NCBI GenBank assembly: GCA_020080175.1
Contig: JAGHQL010000014.1
Location: 124,001 to 188,000 of the forward strand
Length of the DNA stretch: 64,000 nt
Reading direction: 5' to 3'
Source of the DNA: Glutinoglossum americanum
Lineage: Eukaryota > Ascomycota > Geoglossomycetes > Geoglossales > Geoglossaceae
How positions within the stretch are numbered: the first letter of the stretch is position 1; each line of letters begins with the position of its first letter. Made by a program: the position numbers and the translations under genes. The notes under the pieces were generated by a model. That model saw nothing but the letters and a program-made list of their open reading frames with translations, did no database searches and was not told the DNA's origin. This document shows, piece after piece, positions 45,731 to 58,300 of the stretch.

Positions 45731-48006
45731 ATGGCTCCTGACTTTGGCCTTACCCTGAAGCTTACGAGTTTGCCCCTGGAGACCACCGAAAGCGATGTGC
45801 GACGTTACCTCCGAGAGTTCCCCGACATGAAAGACAAGTATATAAAGAAAGTTAGCGAGCCTTGTCCTTACTCTCGCTTGGCTCAAGGCTCTTTGGGTTC
45901 GGTCGTGACGTTACGAAATCGCGGCATTGCCCAAAAGCTCTACGATCATGTTAGAAGAGATCAGCGGAATTTCCACGCTGAGCGCGGGGGCGGCTATTCG
46001 ACTGTTGTCATTGATTCCGAATTTCTCGATCTAACAACGCTATACAGCTCAACGAAAGGGCCAGGAGGGAAACCAACTGTGGAGTAAGTGTCTCCTGCGG
46101 TTTTTTCTCACGTGTGTTCTAGGCTAACTACTCCGCCGAGGGTTTTAGTATAATCGGAGTCCATGGCTTGTCAGGTCATGGCTATAATTCCTGGGTCTAC
46201 CTTGGAGGAACTGATAAGGATCGAATAGAAGTGATGTGGCTTAAGGACGTACTACCGGGGATTCTAGAGAACGAAGGGATATACCCAAGGATCATGGTCT
46301 ATGGCTATCGATCGAATATTTTCACAAACACGAATGCGGCCAAACTTGTTGAACCCTCTATTAATCTCTACAACTGCTTGAATGCAGCACGGCATGATAC
46401 CAATCGCCCGCTGTACTTTTTCGGTCACTCTATTGGGGGAATCATCATTAAACAGGTTCGTCCGCCCGTTCTTTCGCTCCAAATTAGTTCATAGTAGTGA
46501 TAACTTCTCGATCAGACTGTTTGCATCATCGATGAAAATGCGGCATCGAAAAGTCACCCCGTGAGAGGCTGCGTGTTTTTTGGTACACCTCATCGCGGCT
46601 CAGCGAGCGCCGAAACTGCCCGTGCTTTTTTGACGCTTTTGGCTCTGTTTACCCTTCGTAACCAAGGAAATGCAAATATAGTAGTAGATATACAAGAGAA
46701 GTCGCAGGCGCTCGCAGACATAAACGGGAAGTTCCTTCAGGTTAGGCATAGGGATAGCATAGGCGTGCTCAGCTGTTTCGAGCAAGTCAATTCTTACAAT
46801 GGGCAAAAGGTTTGTTGCAAATAACAGTCGGCATGCATGTATTAGTGGAAAGCTAAATGCTAGGTAGATCGTGACCGAAGACTCAGCACGCCTAGACTTT
46901 CCGACTGCCCTACCACCGTTCCCAATCGATGCAAACCACTCCGACATGGTTAAATTTGCTAGTTCCAGCCATCAGGGATTTGATCAGGTCATTTCAGCGC
47001 TTCTGGAGATTATGACTCGACCACCACCCAGACTAGTCGTTGCGCCTGCCATTTCCAGGCCCGCCAGGATTCACGACCCTCATGCTGGGCGCAAACGACT
47101 CGAAAACAAGCTCAGGTTCCTCTCGAAGTACGACACTGTCTTTATGATAGATGATTCGACCTCGATGGGGAGCTGGGAAGATGAAAACGATCCCACCAAC
47201 ACGTACTGGACGCAAACTAGAGATATCTTCCTGAAGCTAGTACCGCTCGCGATCCAGCACGACCGGGATGGTATAGATATCCAATTCCTAAACGCCACAT
47301 GGTATAATGAGGAAAACGTAAAGTGGAAGGCACGCGTCGAGTATCTCTTCAACGAAGTCCAACCCGATGGCACAACGCCCATTGGCTTCGAACTTGAGGG
47401 GTATCTAAAGAATTACCTTAGGCGATTGGAGAAGGACATGGACCTCAAGCCTCTAAATCTGATAGTGATTACTGATGGCGCCCCAGACGACTACGAAGAG
47501 ATGGAAAAGGCCATCGTAGGTGCCGCTCAAAAAGTGCAACAGTTGGGCGCTAGAGACCGCCAGATTGGCATACAGTTCGTGCAGATCGGGAATGAGGACG
47601 AGGCAACGAAATTCCTGAAGAGACTAGATGACGACCTAGGGAGGAACAATAAGACTCTAGATGTCAGTAACGATCCACCCATTCACTCTTCCATTTGTCG
47701 TGATTTCGAAACTTGGGCGTACGGTATGCCGCTAACACTAGCTATCCGCAGATTGTGGACACGGTCAAATACGACCCCGACGGTGGAGAGGAAATGATCA
47801 TGAAAATCCTCCTCGGCGCCATCAAGGACGAATACGACCACCAACCCGCGGCGAACGGAAACGGAAGTAACGTCGGCAGCCGCCCCGTAGGTCTAGCGAG
47901 CACACCCGCTTTAAGGTCATCGGCCTTCGAGCAGGATTTTAGTGCGTTGGGGTTGACAGAGATGGGGAGCAACAGCCGGAGGCCTACGGGGTTTGGGCAA
48001 AGATAG
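45731..48006 (+). CDS. Alpha/beta-hydrolase (SERAC1/DUF676-like) fused to von Willebrand A domain
   Basis: Five exons (45731-46083, 46149-46455, 46516-46809, 46868-47662, 47752-48006) join to 667 residues. Residues 1-117 are an N-terminal region with some RRM-like character (LKLTSLPLETTESDVRRYL). The hydrolase domain follows: IIGVHGLSGHGYNSW (119-133), nucleophile elbow FGHSIGGIIIK with Ser212, FFGTPHRGS, and the His-bearing segment ANHSDMVKF with His342, so the triad looks intact. A vWA domain begins near 405: MIDDSTSMGS provides the metal-site DxSxS (Asp413, Ser415, Ser417), with DGTTPIG and VITDGAPDD supplying the remaining ligands. A low-complexity tail ends the protein. vWA domains bind proteins through a metal ion; the hydrolase probably acts on a lipid or acyl ester. 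This hydrolase type occurs as an N-terminal effector of fungal NLRs, but here no NB-ARC or repeats are present. Confidence 0.88.
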
Positions 48007-48766
48007 CGAGGTACTTGTGGGGTATGTTTTTTTTTCGGATCAGTGTTGGGATGAGTCGGCTGTAGTTTGGTAATTAGTTATCCCATGTTTTTACACTCCA
48101 ATCTTTGAACGGGTGACACCGTCATTAGTCAATTGCAATGATACCATCCCCTACCGTTTTTCTTATTTTCCCCCAAGGTTCTCGAATCAACAACTTGGAT
48201 TAGAGAGGTTACTTAGCAATTTGTGCGAAATTTCTCCCTTCTGGGTTCTGGATTTTATCGAGAAAAATAGTTGGATTGGACCAATAAGAGGAGAGGATTG
48301 AATGCCCGTTGACGGCGCGTTTGATGAGCAAGCGTGTGGGTCGCGTCCCCAAGAAAATGGTGGACTCCCGTTAACCTGCACACGCAAGGCTAATGCTTCC
48401 ATGTTAGAAATAGTATGAGCCTGGACTATTCTTTTAATTATTATAGATGAGCTTAATGTGAGATCTTGAGGCGGCAATTGCCGTCTCTCAAGTCGAACCG
48501 AGGAGGGCAGGATTTAAGTGTTCCTTAGTGGTCGGCAAGCACACCTCAATATGCAGGCGGATATGCAGGTGTTCAAGGCTGGGATGTCCAAAATTTCCTG
48601 CTGGTTGGGATGGACCAATGATAAATCGGAGGCGACAACTGAGTGCAGCTGAAAAATGCCAAGGGCTGGATGCGGGGGCTAATGAGCCGCGGTCTCCAGG
48701 TAAACCTCCAGCGACCGAACAGCTCTTGAGAGCTTGCCATCGACAAGTTATCCAAGAACTTCCAAA
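48007..48766. other. Intergenic region between the two hydrolase-fusion genes
   Basis: About 760 bp between the stop of the vWA fusion and the start of the CorA fusion, same strand. No coding exon recognised; holds the terminator of one and the promoter of the other. Confidence 0.4.
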
Positions 48767-51700
48767 ATGGACGACAGAGCCGATGCTGGTAGTGGCCATT
48801 TTGTTAATAGTGCCGCTAGCGGCCCTAGTTTTGTGACCTACGAGCCGGGTTATCTGCACGGACGGCTCCCCGGGAAGGGCGTTTGGGGCAGAACGGAGGT
48901 TGAGTATGATCCACCGGCCAGCACAGCGTGTCTAACATCGCGCTAATTGTGATGAGCCTCATATTAGTGCTATCGGTGTCCCCGCACTTGGAGGAGATCC
49001 AATTGAGACTTGGAGGTCCAGTTCTCGACACGACGAATCTTACGATGCTGACACACCGGACGAAACCACCAGCACCCAAGCGGCGCTCTTATCGTCAAGC
49101 CTGGTATATCCTGCGGTGAGCAGGCAATCCATTGGACCGACTAGTCCAATTTGGATAATAAACGATATTCGCAAGGATATCCCGACAGCCCGGGTACTCT
49201 TGTATGATCATGGGGAGCTTGAAGAAAGCGACAGGTTAAAGGATCTATCCCTTAGGCTTCTTGAGTGCCTTCGTGATTTGCGAAAGCGTGATGTATTACG
49301 ATTGTTTAGTGCGCATGAGAGCGAAGAATTCTCACTGATTGGAGTGCTAGGGTGAAAACCGCCCCTTCTTCCTTATATGCCACAGCACCGGAGGCCTTGT
49401 GGCAAAATTTGCCCTGATACTGGCTCATCGGCGGGGGGGTGAGTATAGATCGCTGGCTGCTGACTGCTTTGGAATATCCTTTTTCGGTTAGTGTCGCGGC
49501 TGAACACCAAACACTCAACATAAGACGCTAATATACTTCCAGCAACCCCTCATAGAGGATCGAGTTACCTGTCGCAACCAGCTTTTACAACAAGCATCTG
49601 CACAGCTATGCGTTTAGAGAGACCACTACCGGAGAGTCTTCGAAGCGAGCTCCAAGTCGGTAGTGAGCTGTTGCGCTCAATGATATCTGAATTCAGACCC
49701 CTGGCAGCTGATTTAAAGGTTTGGACTTTTTACGAGACCGAAGATACAGACTTATCAATCCCATCAACATCTTTGGAAGACGTTCGTTTACTTGCTCCCA
49801 TAGCCTCGATCAAATCAACAATCCTAGATTTGTACAATGAGGTCGACTATCCGTTACCAACGGACCACGTTGGTTGCGCGTCTTTCTCAGGAAAGACCAC
49901 CCAAACGAAGGAGGATTACCTTCACCAATTGAAGGAGGCTACCGAGCTCGCACTTAGGCTATCGGGTGTCAAACACAGCGAGCTGGAGCTTAGGGAGAAG
50001 GTGAAAGTTGATATTCATGGGTTCTACATGCGCGGTGCCGGTGAGCCGATAAGACTATGGTCGGCTCATCGGACCCTTCAAGAGTTCAGGCAACTGGGTC
50101 CGTCAATGTGCCTGGAAGAACGCTTGAAAGATATACCGGGGGATCCACGTCCAAACCAAATGCGCAGGGCCACATCCTTGGATAACAGGGCGCCGGGAAA
50201 CGGAGCAGCTACGACTCCGAACCAGGCGGCGAGGAGTGCAACACCAAAACTAACTGGTGACGCTTCGGGTCCAAAGCCCCCTTTTGGTGATGCTTCAGCT
50301 CGGCGTAGGTCTCTATCAAGGATTAGAAATCTTATGCCATCTCCAGGGTTCTCCTCACAGAAGAATACCATGCAGCCTCAGGCAGAGATCGCTACAAGCG
50401 CGATACCTAGAGAAACTGTCCCAAGCGTCATTGTTCATCAATCTTCAGACGGCCCAAATGATGGGACACAGGAACCAGCAGCTCCGCAGGAACCCCTACC
50501 GGGTCGGAAGTCCACTGACTCTTCAATTAAATCGGCCTCTTCTGGGGGCATACGCGAGCCTGGAAGTGCTGCACAGGCAGTTTCTGAACCCGACTCGGGA
50601 AGCAAGCTAACCCCTGTTGGCTTGGGACAGGGCACTGGTGCAAGGACACAACTGCTTCGGTTACCGGGTTCTGAGGCCCTTAAACCCATAGGCGGGTCAG
50701 GCAGGAGAGCAAGTGAGCAAGGACGCACAACTGGGGGGTTCGGCGCACCGCAAGTACCACAGTTTGTCAAGCCAGAGGCTACGAATAGGATATTGACCTG
50801 GATACATGTGCCATTCAATAATCCTGCGTGGGTTTTGGTAAGCCGCTAACTTTGTGGAGGCGGGACTTCTACTAACGGCAACAGGACGTACTGGAAAGGA
50901 TCGCCATAGATGACCCGAAGGACTCATACGAGAAGCTATTGGATTTGCAAAATTGGACATCTAAATATGTTCGGAGGCGCCACTCTGAGCACCACACGTG
51001 TTTTCTCAAGCCAAGTTGCTCGTTTGTATCGTCTGAACAAAGTGGGTTTATCTATAAGCGTAAATGCGATGCTGAGTATGCTGACAGTTTACAAAGGAGC
51101 AACGCCGCCTGGAACGCCAAGTGCCGGTGGTCCTGCCAGCCCGCAGATTTCACTCTGCCTTCCCTACCTGCATTGGGATACCTACAAGCTACTCGTCAAG
51201 CGGAGGAATCTCGTAAAGTACAGAATGTCGCACGGCCGTTCTCGACCAGTCCCCGAAAATGTTTGTAGAATGGAATTGGAGCACAGGGTAACCTGGGCTT
51301 TCCTAGGTCACGACCCACCCTTCAACTGCCGTAGGACATTGGACCAATTTGGCTACCCTAACCTCCATGATACAAGGGCCAGAGATGACGACCAAATGCT
51401 GTATAAGATGACAAAACAACGTTGGAAGAAACTCTTTAGAGATGCCTCTAACATTCCTAAGCCTAGTGCGGAACGAGGTGGAGACGTTTCAGATGATGAG
51501 CAGCAGGATACAGATGAGGAGAAAGTAGATGGCGAAGAAGAAAGTATTGATGGTTTATTAGATGGGACTGTACTCATGGTCGACCAGCTTTGGCTGTGGG
51601 TTGTCAGCGATAGTACGTCGCCTTTGCTAAACCTTACAATCGAGATCTTGCAACTCCCCAGGTGCTAGTTTACTGGCTAATGTCCATAAATCTTCTAGAA

Positions 51701-53303
51701 ACTACGGCTACCTTTTTTCCACGAGTAAGTAATAGCCTAGGTAGCAGCTCTCATTCGGTACCAGCTACCTAACGATCCTACAGAGACAATCTAAACCTAT
51801 CGAGGGTAGGTTACATCAACAAGCGGACCTACGAAACAGTATATACAACGAAGTAAATGGCGACCTTGGGTGCCGTTGCGAGAACTCGCTCGACCTAGCA
51901 GCCTTAGTGGCACTACACGCAGTGACGGTATTGTTTGAGCGTTCGTCACATGACGACCTTGAGGTATTTCGAATCTTCGAAGAGTCAATCAGCATACTTG
52001 TAAGTTCTACATACCTATATAGTCTAGAAGCGACTGCTTACGCCTAACAGATCGAAAAAATGACTAGGTCTTTTAAAGACTTCCGGCTCCAAGGCTTCCG
52101 CGACAAACGCGTAGACTACGACTCCGACAACCACAAAGTAGGCATCAAGGAAAAGCACAAGCGGGAAGGCGAGATGTCGGAGAAGCAGAACCGCGACGAC
52201 ACATCCGCGATGTTGGAACTTCGGGACATCGACGATGAGCTTAACACGCTAAAGAGACTCTTCAAACAACAGACTGAAACCATCACGCGGATGCAGGACA
52301 TTTATCGGGATAAGGATAAGGTCAAGCCTGAGTTGTCGGCAAACGGTCTGCCGATTCTAAAAAACGCGCTGGAGAAGCTGGAAGAATACACTGATCAGGT
52401 TGATCAAATGCTAGAGACCGCAAACAGGACGCGAAAAGATGTACACAGACCACCCAAGTCTTTAGATGTTCGCGAAACTGAAACTGACGACCCACAGTTT
52501 GAGAAACTGTTGTACCTCAAGCAGAGACAAGCCAACGTCGATGAAGCGCGCTTAGCAAGATATCATGCTGATTTAGCAAGCATGCAATCTCGAGCTGTCA
52601 TGATCTTCACCGTAAGTTTTTACCCGTAGGGGCCATAGTAAGCGTACCGTGGCTATATGCTAATCTTAAGACTAGGTGTTCTCAGTGATCTTTGTAAGTC
52701 GTGGAACTCAACTTGGGGAAAAAAGCGCAGAGCAGGAAAGTTAATTAGTATATTTTTTTTATCACAAGCTTCCGCTCACCTTCTTCACGGGGTTATTCGG
52801 CATGAACCTCAGGTAAAAGCAGCCTTTGTGTGAGAAATCGGACATGATGTTAACTAGCCAACTACCCAGGGAGTGGAGCAACACCCCAACAGATACCTCC
52901 TGGCACACTGTCGCCAAACTCGCGAGTAAGTCCGCCCCCTCCCCCCAAAAATGAAATAAAAACTCCTGATCCAACGCAACTAACCACTACCACCACAATA
53001 GTACCCATCTCCTTCCTAATAGTCTTCATAGCCCTCAGCATAGCCCTCAGCACGCGCGTCCGGAAATCCCCCAGAGAAGTCTCCAAAGCCTTCCGCAGTC
53101 TTCTAGGCTGGGTGGGCGGCACGCGCCCGCGCTCTCGCGGCGGCGTGCGGGGTGCGGCTCCTCGGAGGAAGAAGAAGAGGAAGGATTTGGCTTTGGAGGA
53201 TGATGATTTTTGGGAGGCGCATGTTGAGGGGCGAGAGAGGAGGTATAGGATTCCGGGGCAGAATCGGAGGGCGGTGGGGAAGAGGAAGGGGGAGGGGCGC
53301 TAA
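48767..53303 (+). CDS. Alpha/beta-hydrolase fused to CorA-like membrane channel
   Basis: Thirteen exons join to 1273 residues: 48767-48927, 48968-49292, 49351-49486, 49543-50837, 50885-51041, 51088-51612, 51699-51724, 51784-51999, 52051-52611, 52676-52693, 52769-52812, 52870-52925, 53002-53303. Hydrolase half: GVPALGGDPIETWR (relatives have VHG where this has VPA), IRKDIPTARVLLYDHGELEE, nucleophile elbow ICHSTGGLVAKFAL with Ser174, TPHRGSSYLS and a His at 316. A Ser/Pro-rich linker (about 400-620) follows. CorA-like half: ISLCLPYLHWDTYKLLVKRR, FLGHDPPFNCRRTLDQFGYP, LMVDQLWLWVVSDKTTATFF, a long coiled-coil helix and two membrane helices, IFTVFSVIFLPLTFFTGLF with the signature GMN (1151-1153), then ISFLIVFIALSIALS. 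CorA proteins form pentameric cation channels. Two microexons (26 and 18 nt) restore conserved motifs, supporting the model. The tail is highly basic. Confidence 0.87.
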
Positions 53304-54090
53304 GAGGCGGGTGGTTGGCTGGGTTTTGGGCTTTGTTTTGTTTTTGGTCATGGATATTTAACGTAGGGTCATTCCCGGGTTCTGGCAACGGTGGGGCTTA
53401 GTACATCGTCCTTTACTGCAACACACCACTTAGATAGCCCTCGAAGTAGCAAACCAGAGTCGGAACAAGCAGCACGTACTGTTCCCGCCTAGCCGCCTAC
53501 ACCACCGAGGAGGACCGGGTCCTTGAATTAGGACAAGTAATAGATGGTAGCTGGTGCGGCAGTCAAAGAACAGGGCCCAAACTCGCCGACGCGACACTTC
53601 CAGATCGTAACGCGCTCGGCATTATACCACCACCATACATCGCGTCTGAGGGCGCGCTGGACGGTGATGCGCGTAACCCCAGTCCCCAGCAAAATTTCCG
53701 TATACGGTCGTGGGAAACCACGCTTACGTAACCGATAGGGCCAATAAGGATATTTAAAAGTCGTCGGCGCTCCCATCGCTAAGCGGATTAATCTCCCCAT
53801 GTCCCTCTTTGGCCTTCCCTCTCCTTTTGCTTTTTTTCTGGCTGGCGGGAAGCTATTGGACCTGTCCGCATTGGGAAGGCGGCTCAATATATTGGTGCGC
53901 CGCCGGAATCTTGGCGTTGGGTGGGACCGAGCGAAGCTGGGATGTTTACCTATTAGTTTAGTTAGGGCTATAACTCCAGCCTTGTTCCTCTCTGTCGTCG
54001 CGGTTTTTTTTTTTCTCGTTTCGACGGACATCTGGCTGTGTGGTGACGGCTGCCATTCCTTTACCGCGGGGTTTCCTGGCCGTTGTGACG
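53304..54090. other. Intergenic region
   Basis: Open frames on both strands at 53528-54031 (for example YTEILLGTGVTRITVQRA on the minus strand) have no recognised family and conflict with each other. No gene supported. Confidence 0.35.
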
Positions 54091-55349
54091 ATGGTGCAGC
54101 CGGTTTTCGTGTTGGGCATTGTGATGGAGATTGGGTATATTGGGTTGGCTGCTATGGCTGGGCTTCCTCTGAATGCTAAACAGGGATGGTGGATCACGTT
54201 TACCGTCTGTGAGTTTGGGTTTCGAGGCTCATCGTACATGTTGGGGTGGATTTTCTGACTTTGGAAGTAGTTCGGATTGTTTATAGTGCGATGCACATAG
54301 TGGGTGGCCTGTACAATGGAGTCGTTATAAGGCCTGAGTTCCTGCTCTCCTTCAGAACGGTGGAGCTTTTTGCCCTCCCGATGCTTGCCCTCGGCGTGCT
54401 AGACCACCTGCGCGAGATCCTCGATCAATCCGAGTCCAAACTCTCCAAAACCCTCAATTGGCTTCAGCTACCCTCGCTCACGAGTATTTTCCTCATCCTG
54501 CTGGGAGCGATGTTTATAGGAGTCCAATCAATGGTTCATGCGCATCTGCCAACATCTGTTCTGTGGCAGGCGGCACTCATCATCACAGTTTTGAACGTTG
54601 GGTTAATGATTCCTCCTGGCATAATTTTGTTCAAAAGCTACAAAGTCCTCACGACTCCCCATTCAGTCTTACTTAGAACCTTTCCTGCCATGGTACCAAT
54701 TCTGGTCGTCCGTTTGGCATGGCCAATTAAGAGGGTGACTCTACCCACCGTTATTAACTTCCCATCGCGGGGGAAGGCCTTTCTTCAGCACGTGGCACTT
54801 GATTTTGTTATGGAAATGCTCCTGCTGGCTATCTGGGGCATTAGCTCATTCCTGATCGACTCCTGGGAGGAAAGGCGGAAACGGGAACTAAATAAGCTGA
54901 GGAAAGACATTGCTGCCACGGCATCTGAAATTCTACGAAAGATTCCAGACAATCCAAACAGTCGTGTCCACAGATTCCACTGGACAGATGATACCCGTTC
55001 GGCACTCCTCCAATACCTTTCCGCGAACGACATCAACCAGAGACGAAATACCTTATGTTCATTAGCCGAGATCTTAGCTGACGGGATCGAGCTAGAGGAA
55101 AAGCCGCAACAACCTCTCTTCAAACCCACTTTACGAACACTAGGAGAAGAGGGAGGATATGACCGATACTTCCGAAAGATTGACATAGAAGCTACAAACT
55201 TGTACATCCAGGCTTTCCTGCAAGTACCCCTGGTCCCGGGTGAGGTTCCTATGGAGAGGCTACTCGTAGCGAGCGCCGTGAACAGGGCGGTTTCGAGTAT
55301 TGAGCAGGAGCGAATTCTGTCCTTCTATTCGATGGTCCAAAATAGCTAG
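54091..55349 (+). CDS. Multi-pass membrane protein, possibly DUF7702-like
   Basis: Two exons (54091-54208, 54271-55349; 62-nt intron GTGAGT...GTAG) give 398 residues. The join yields WWITFTVFRIVYSAMHIVGG, a pattern (aromatic, then R with spaced V/G) seen in fungal seven-helix DUF7702-type proteins. About seven hydrophobic helices fill residues 1-230 (VFVLGIVMEIGYIGLAAMAG, LTSIFLILLGAMFIGVQSM, LWQAALIITVLNVGLMIPP, FVMEMLLLAIWGISSFLI). A soluble charged C-terminal region of about 160 residues follows (WEERRKRELNKLRKDIA), longer than I would expect for the family. It lies on the same strand about 0.8 kb after the CorA fusion. Start chosen at the first Met before helix 1. The family assignment is tentative. 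Confidence 0.65.
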
Positions 55350-58300
55350 TGACAAACCGGGGCACTACGAGAGAGGCTACTAGAGGGTCGGTCGCTCGGA
55401 TCCGTCTTCGGGCAGTTAATCACCAGACGCCAATCGACAGGTGGCGGGTTTTCGAAGGAGTGATGACCCCTAATCGTCAAGGTACACGAATGTTAGCCGG
55501 TACACTGCTGAGCGCTCTATATGCCGCTTCCCCCGCAGAGGCATTTTGGATGGCAGTGTAATTACATTTGTGTTCTCACGTCACCTTTAGAGCGTTACGG
55601 TGGGGTAGTGGTGCGCGGACATAACGCCATACGTCACTGTTATGCACTCGGAGACTCGGGGTTACCTGGTGCTGTGCCGAAACGGTGACCATAAATGAGG
55701 GCCCACTCCGTTTTATTCAACGCCACGAGGTCCTCAGTATCTGGTTGGCCTACCATGACGCTCAATGACCTCTTCCAGCCGTTTAGGTACTTCATCAACC
55801 AATTTTTGATGGTGGCGGGTGCGGTTTTTGCCCATTCGTTGTAGGCCGCTTCATGTAACCCACCTATCTCCACCCCCAATTAAATTAAACCAGTATAAGG
55901 GATGTGCAAGCTATAGTCCCGCTTCCAAAGAGCCCGATAGAAAGTTTTTGCGCGCTCTTATGCTTAATTCCCATCGAGAATTCCCAACAGAACCATAGTG
56001 ACAACCACAGGGGCAGCCCCAGCCAGCTCCCACTATTTCTTTCCCAAGCGCGACGGCAGTGTGGCTCCATTTCCTGACGTCCTTTGAGATAACGACATTG
56101 CTAGCTGGTGGAGAAAGAAGGTTCGATTTCGACCTTTTTCTCGGCGCCTGCCAAGGAGATGCATGCTTCCCATACCACTAGAATAGGCTAAATGATGGAT
56201 AATTAGTAAGCAGTAAAACAGCAACTATCATTAATTACCCAAGCGGGTTTAGTCGATTCCTAATGAAGCAATCTGAGGCCTTTGCTAGCCTAAATTAAGC
56301 CAGATTAGGCAAAACATACCTCAGGCACCTCTCTTCCAGTATAACAAACCACACCAGTTCTCGGCTTTTTGGATTTACGTTACCACAACTCACTATTACC
56401 TTTCCCCATTCCAAATGGGAACCAAGCCGTACCAACTGAGGTTGCTGTCGCCTTGCCCTAGGTCAGTGGGTCTGCCAAAGACTACCCTGAGATTTGTGAT
56501 AATCTCGGAATGCCGGGAGTTTGCGACCCCAAGTTGGTACCATCAACTCTACTCGTGTTATTCTAACTCCCGCCTGCCAAGCTCTGAGATTGGGTTACAG
56601 CTTTTTAATTTAAATTATGGAGAGTACTCAGAGTGTAGTAAGGGGTATAGGTATGCGTAAAGGGTTGAGATGCTCTCGAGAGTCGGTTCGCCTCTTTGCA
56701 TGTACTAGCCAAAGCTCCAGCTTGAGGTTGGGCTATACGATCCCAAAGGCGGTTAATCACTCTTCGCTAGAAGTTATTTCACTTTTAATTGTTAAAATGT
56801 GGGGGTGTTGGGTTTGCCTAATAGCCACGAAACCGAACAAAGACAAGCTAACTATATTATAGACAAATTGGCTCTATGGGGAGCTCTTGAGATCAAAGAC
56901 GGTACAGCTACCCTTAACACGAGTTCCGGCCAAGCGATATCTCGCGTAAAGGGGTTATCTTGAACCTGGAGACTTTTTAGAAGCTAGCTCTTTGCCGGGC
57001 CATGTTCTCAACATCAAACTTAATGATTCAAATTAGAACATGAAGTTTTATAAGACCCACGAGGTTACACCTTACAATTTTCTTAGCTACCATTAGAGAA
57101 GAGATTTTAGTGTTCCCGTCATGACGTCCATACCGGCAACCCGAAAGCAAAGAATTCCATGGCAGTAATTTCCCCGACACGCCTAGGGTTCTACTCACTC
57201 AACGGCTCAACTTGCGCTATTTATGGATTGACGCACCGCACACCACCCAGTGTGACCCACAAGACTAGATTAGGGGGCCGGCGCTCATGACCTATGTCAC
57301 CCGGGTGCATCTTAAAACTCGCCGTTGCGAAATCTGAAGACGGAGGCGGGACATTTGCGCGAGCTCCGCGTTTGGAAAATGGCATACATTCACTGTCCTG
57401 AACAAGAATGAAGAAATGACTATTCATTTGAGTCTCGAAATTGACCACGAACTCCTAGGTTACAGCTCAGTGCAACGTAGGAGCACCTCTCAATTGGTCG
57501 GCAGCTACGTACCCTCTACTTCGGAAAGCATGGGCCTCTGATGAGCATACAAACGGCGAGGCCGCCTATTTCCTTCCTAATCCGATCACGTAGAAATCCT
57601 GGGCAGGTAGCTTCTACGTTTCAATAGATTGAATGTGCACAAGCAGATGGAATCCATCGTCCAAGGATGCAGAAGGCCTTAGACGTCGAAGCCGAACTGC
57701 AAATCCGAAGTTTCTTTAATACATCTGAACGAGATGGAGCCACAGTCAAGCAGCGGCACTGCGTCCCTCACCTCCAGAGGATACCGTTCAATGCAGGCGA
57801 ATCTGACATATTTCCCAGCCTGTCAGGGCTCGTAAAGCATGGGTAGGAGCAAGCCGGGCACAAGGATTTGGCTAGTCTTGGGAGTTCGATATTGGGAATG
57901 AACTCTGTTGGAGGATACATAAATTAGCCCAGGGCAATAAGGCTTGTGCAGTACACTATGCAGCCGACTACACGCTTCAAAAATATCGAGGGCTATCCTA
58001 GCCTTAGATCTTAGCAGAAGGATTTGTTTCCAACCCTTAGTCACCGCGTCGCGGATTTATCGGTCCTAGGCTTGATCCTACAATTCACTCAATTACCAAA
58101 AGCAAAATGCAATACTCCTGGATAAGATCCATCCGGTTAGATATCTAAAGACCGCCGATTTCGTTTCCTCTGTGAATCTTAAGGTGGGGATGGATTGAAT
58201 AACCGAATTACACACATAACTCAGCCACGTGCGGAATGGCAGGGCAAATGTCTACGAAGACATGGGGCCTGTCTTCGAAGACAAGCGAAATGTACCCCCA

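Noticed and set aside
53528-54179. Overlapping opposite-strand frames of 167 and 126 residues
   Set aside because: They contradict each other and neither shows a family signature; the membrane protein start at 54091 explains only the right part.
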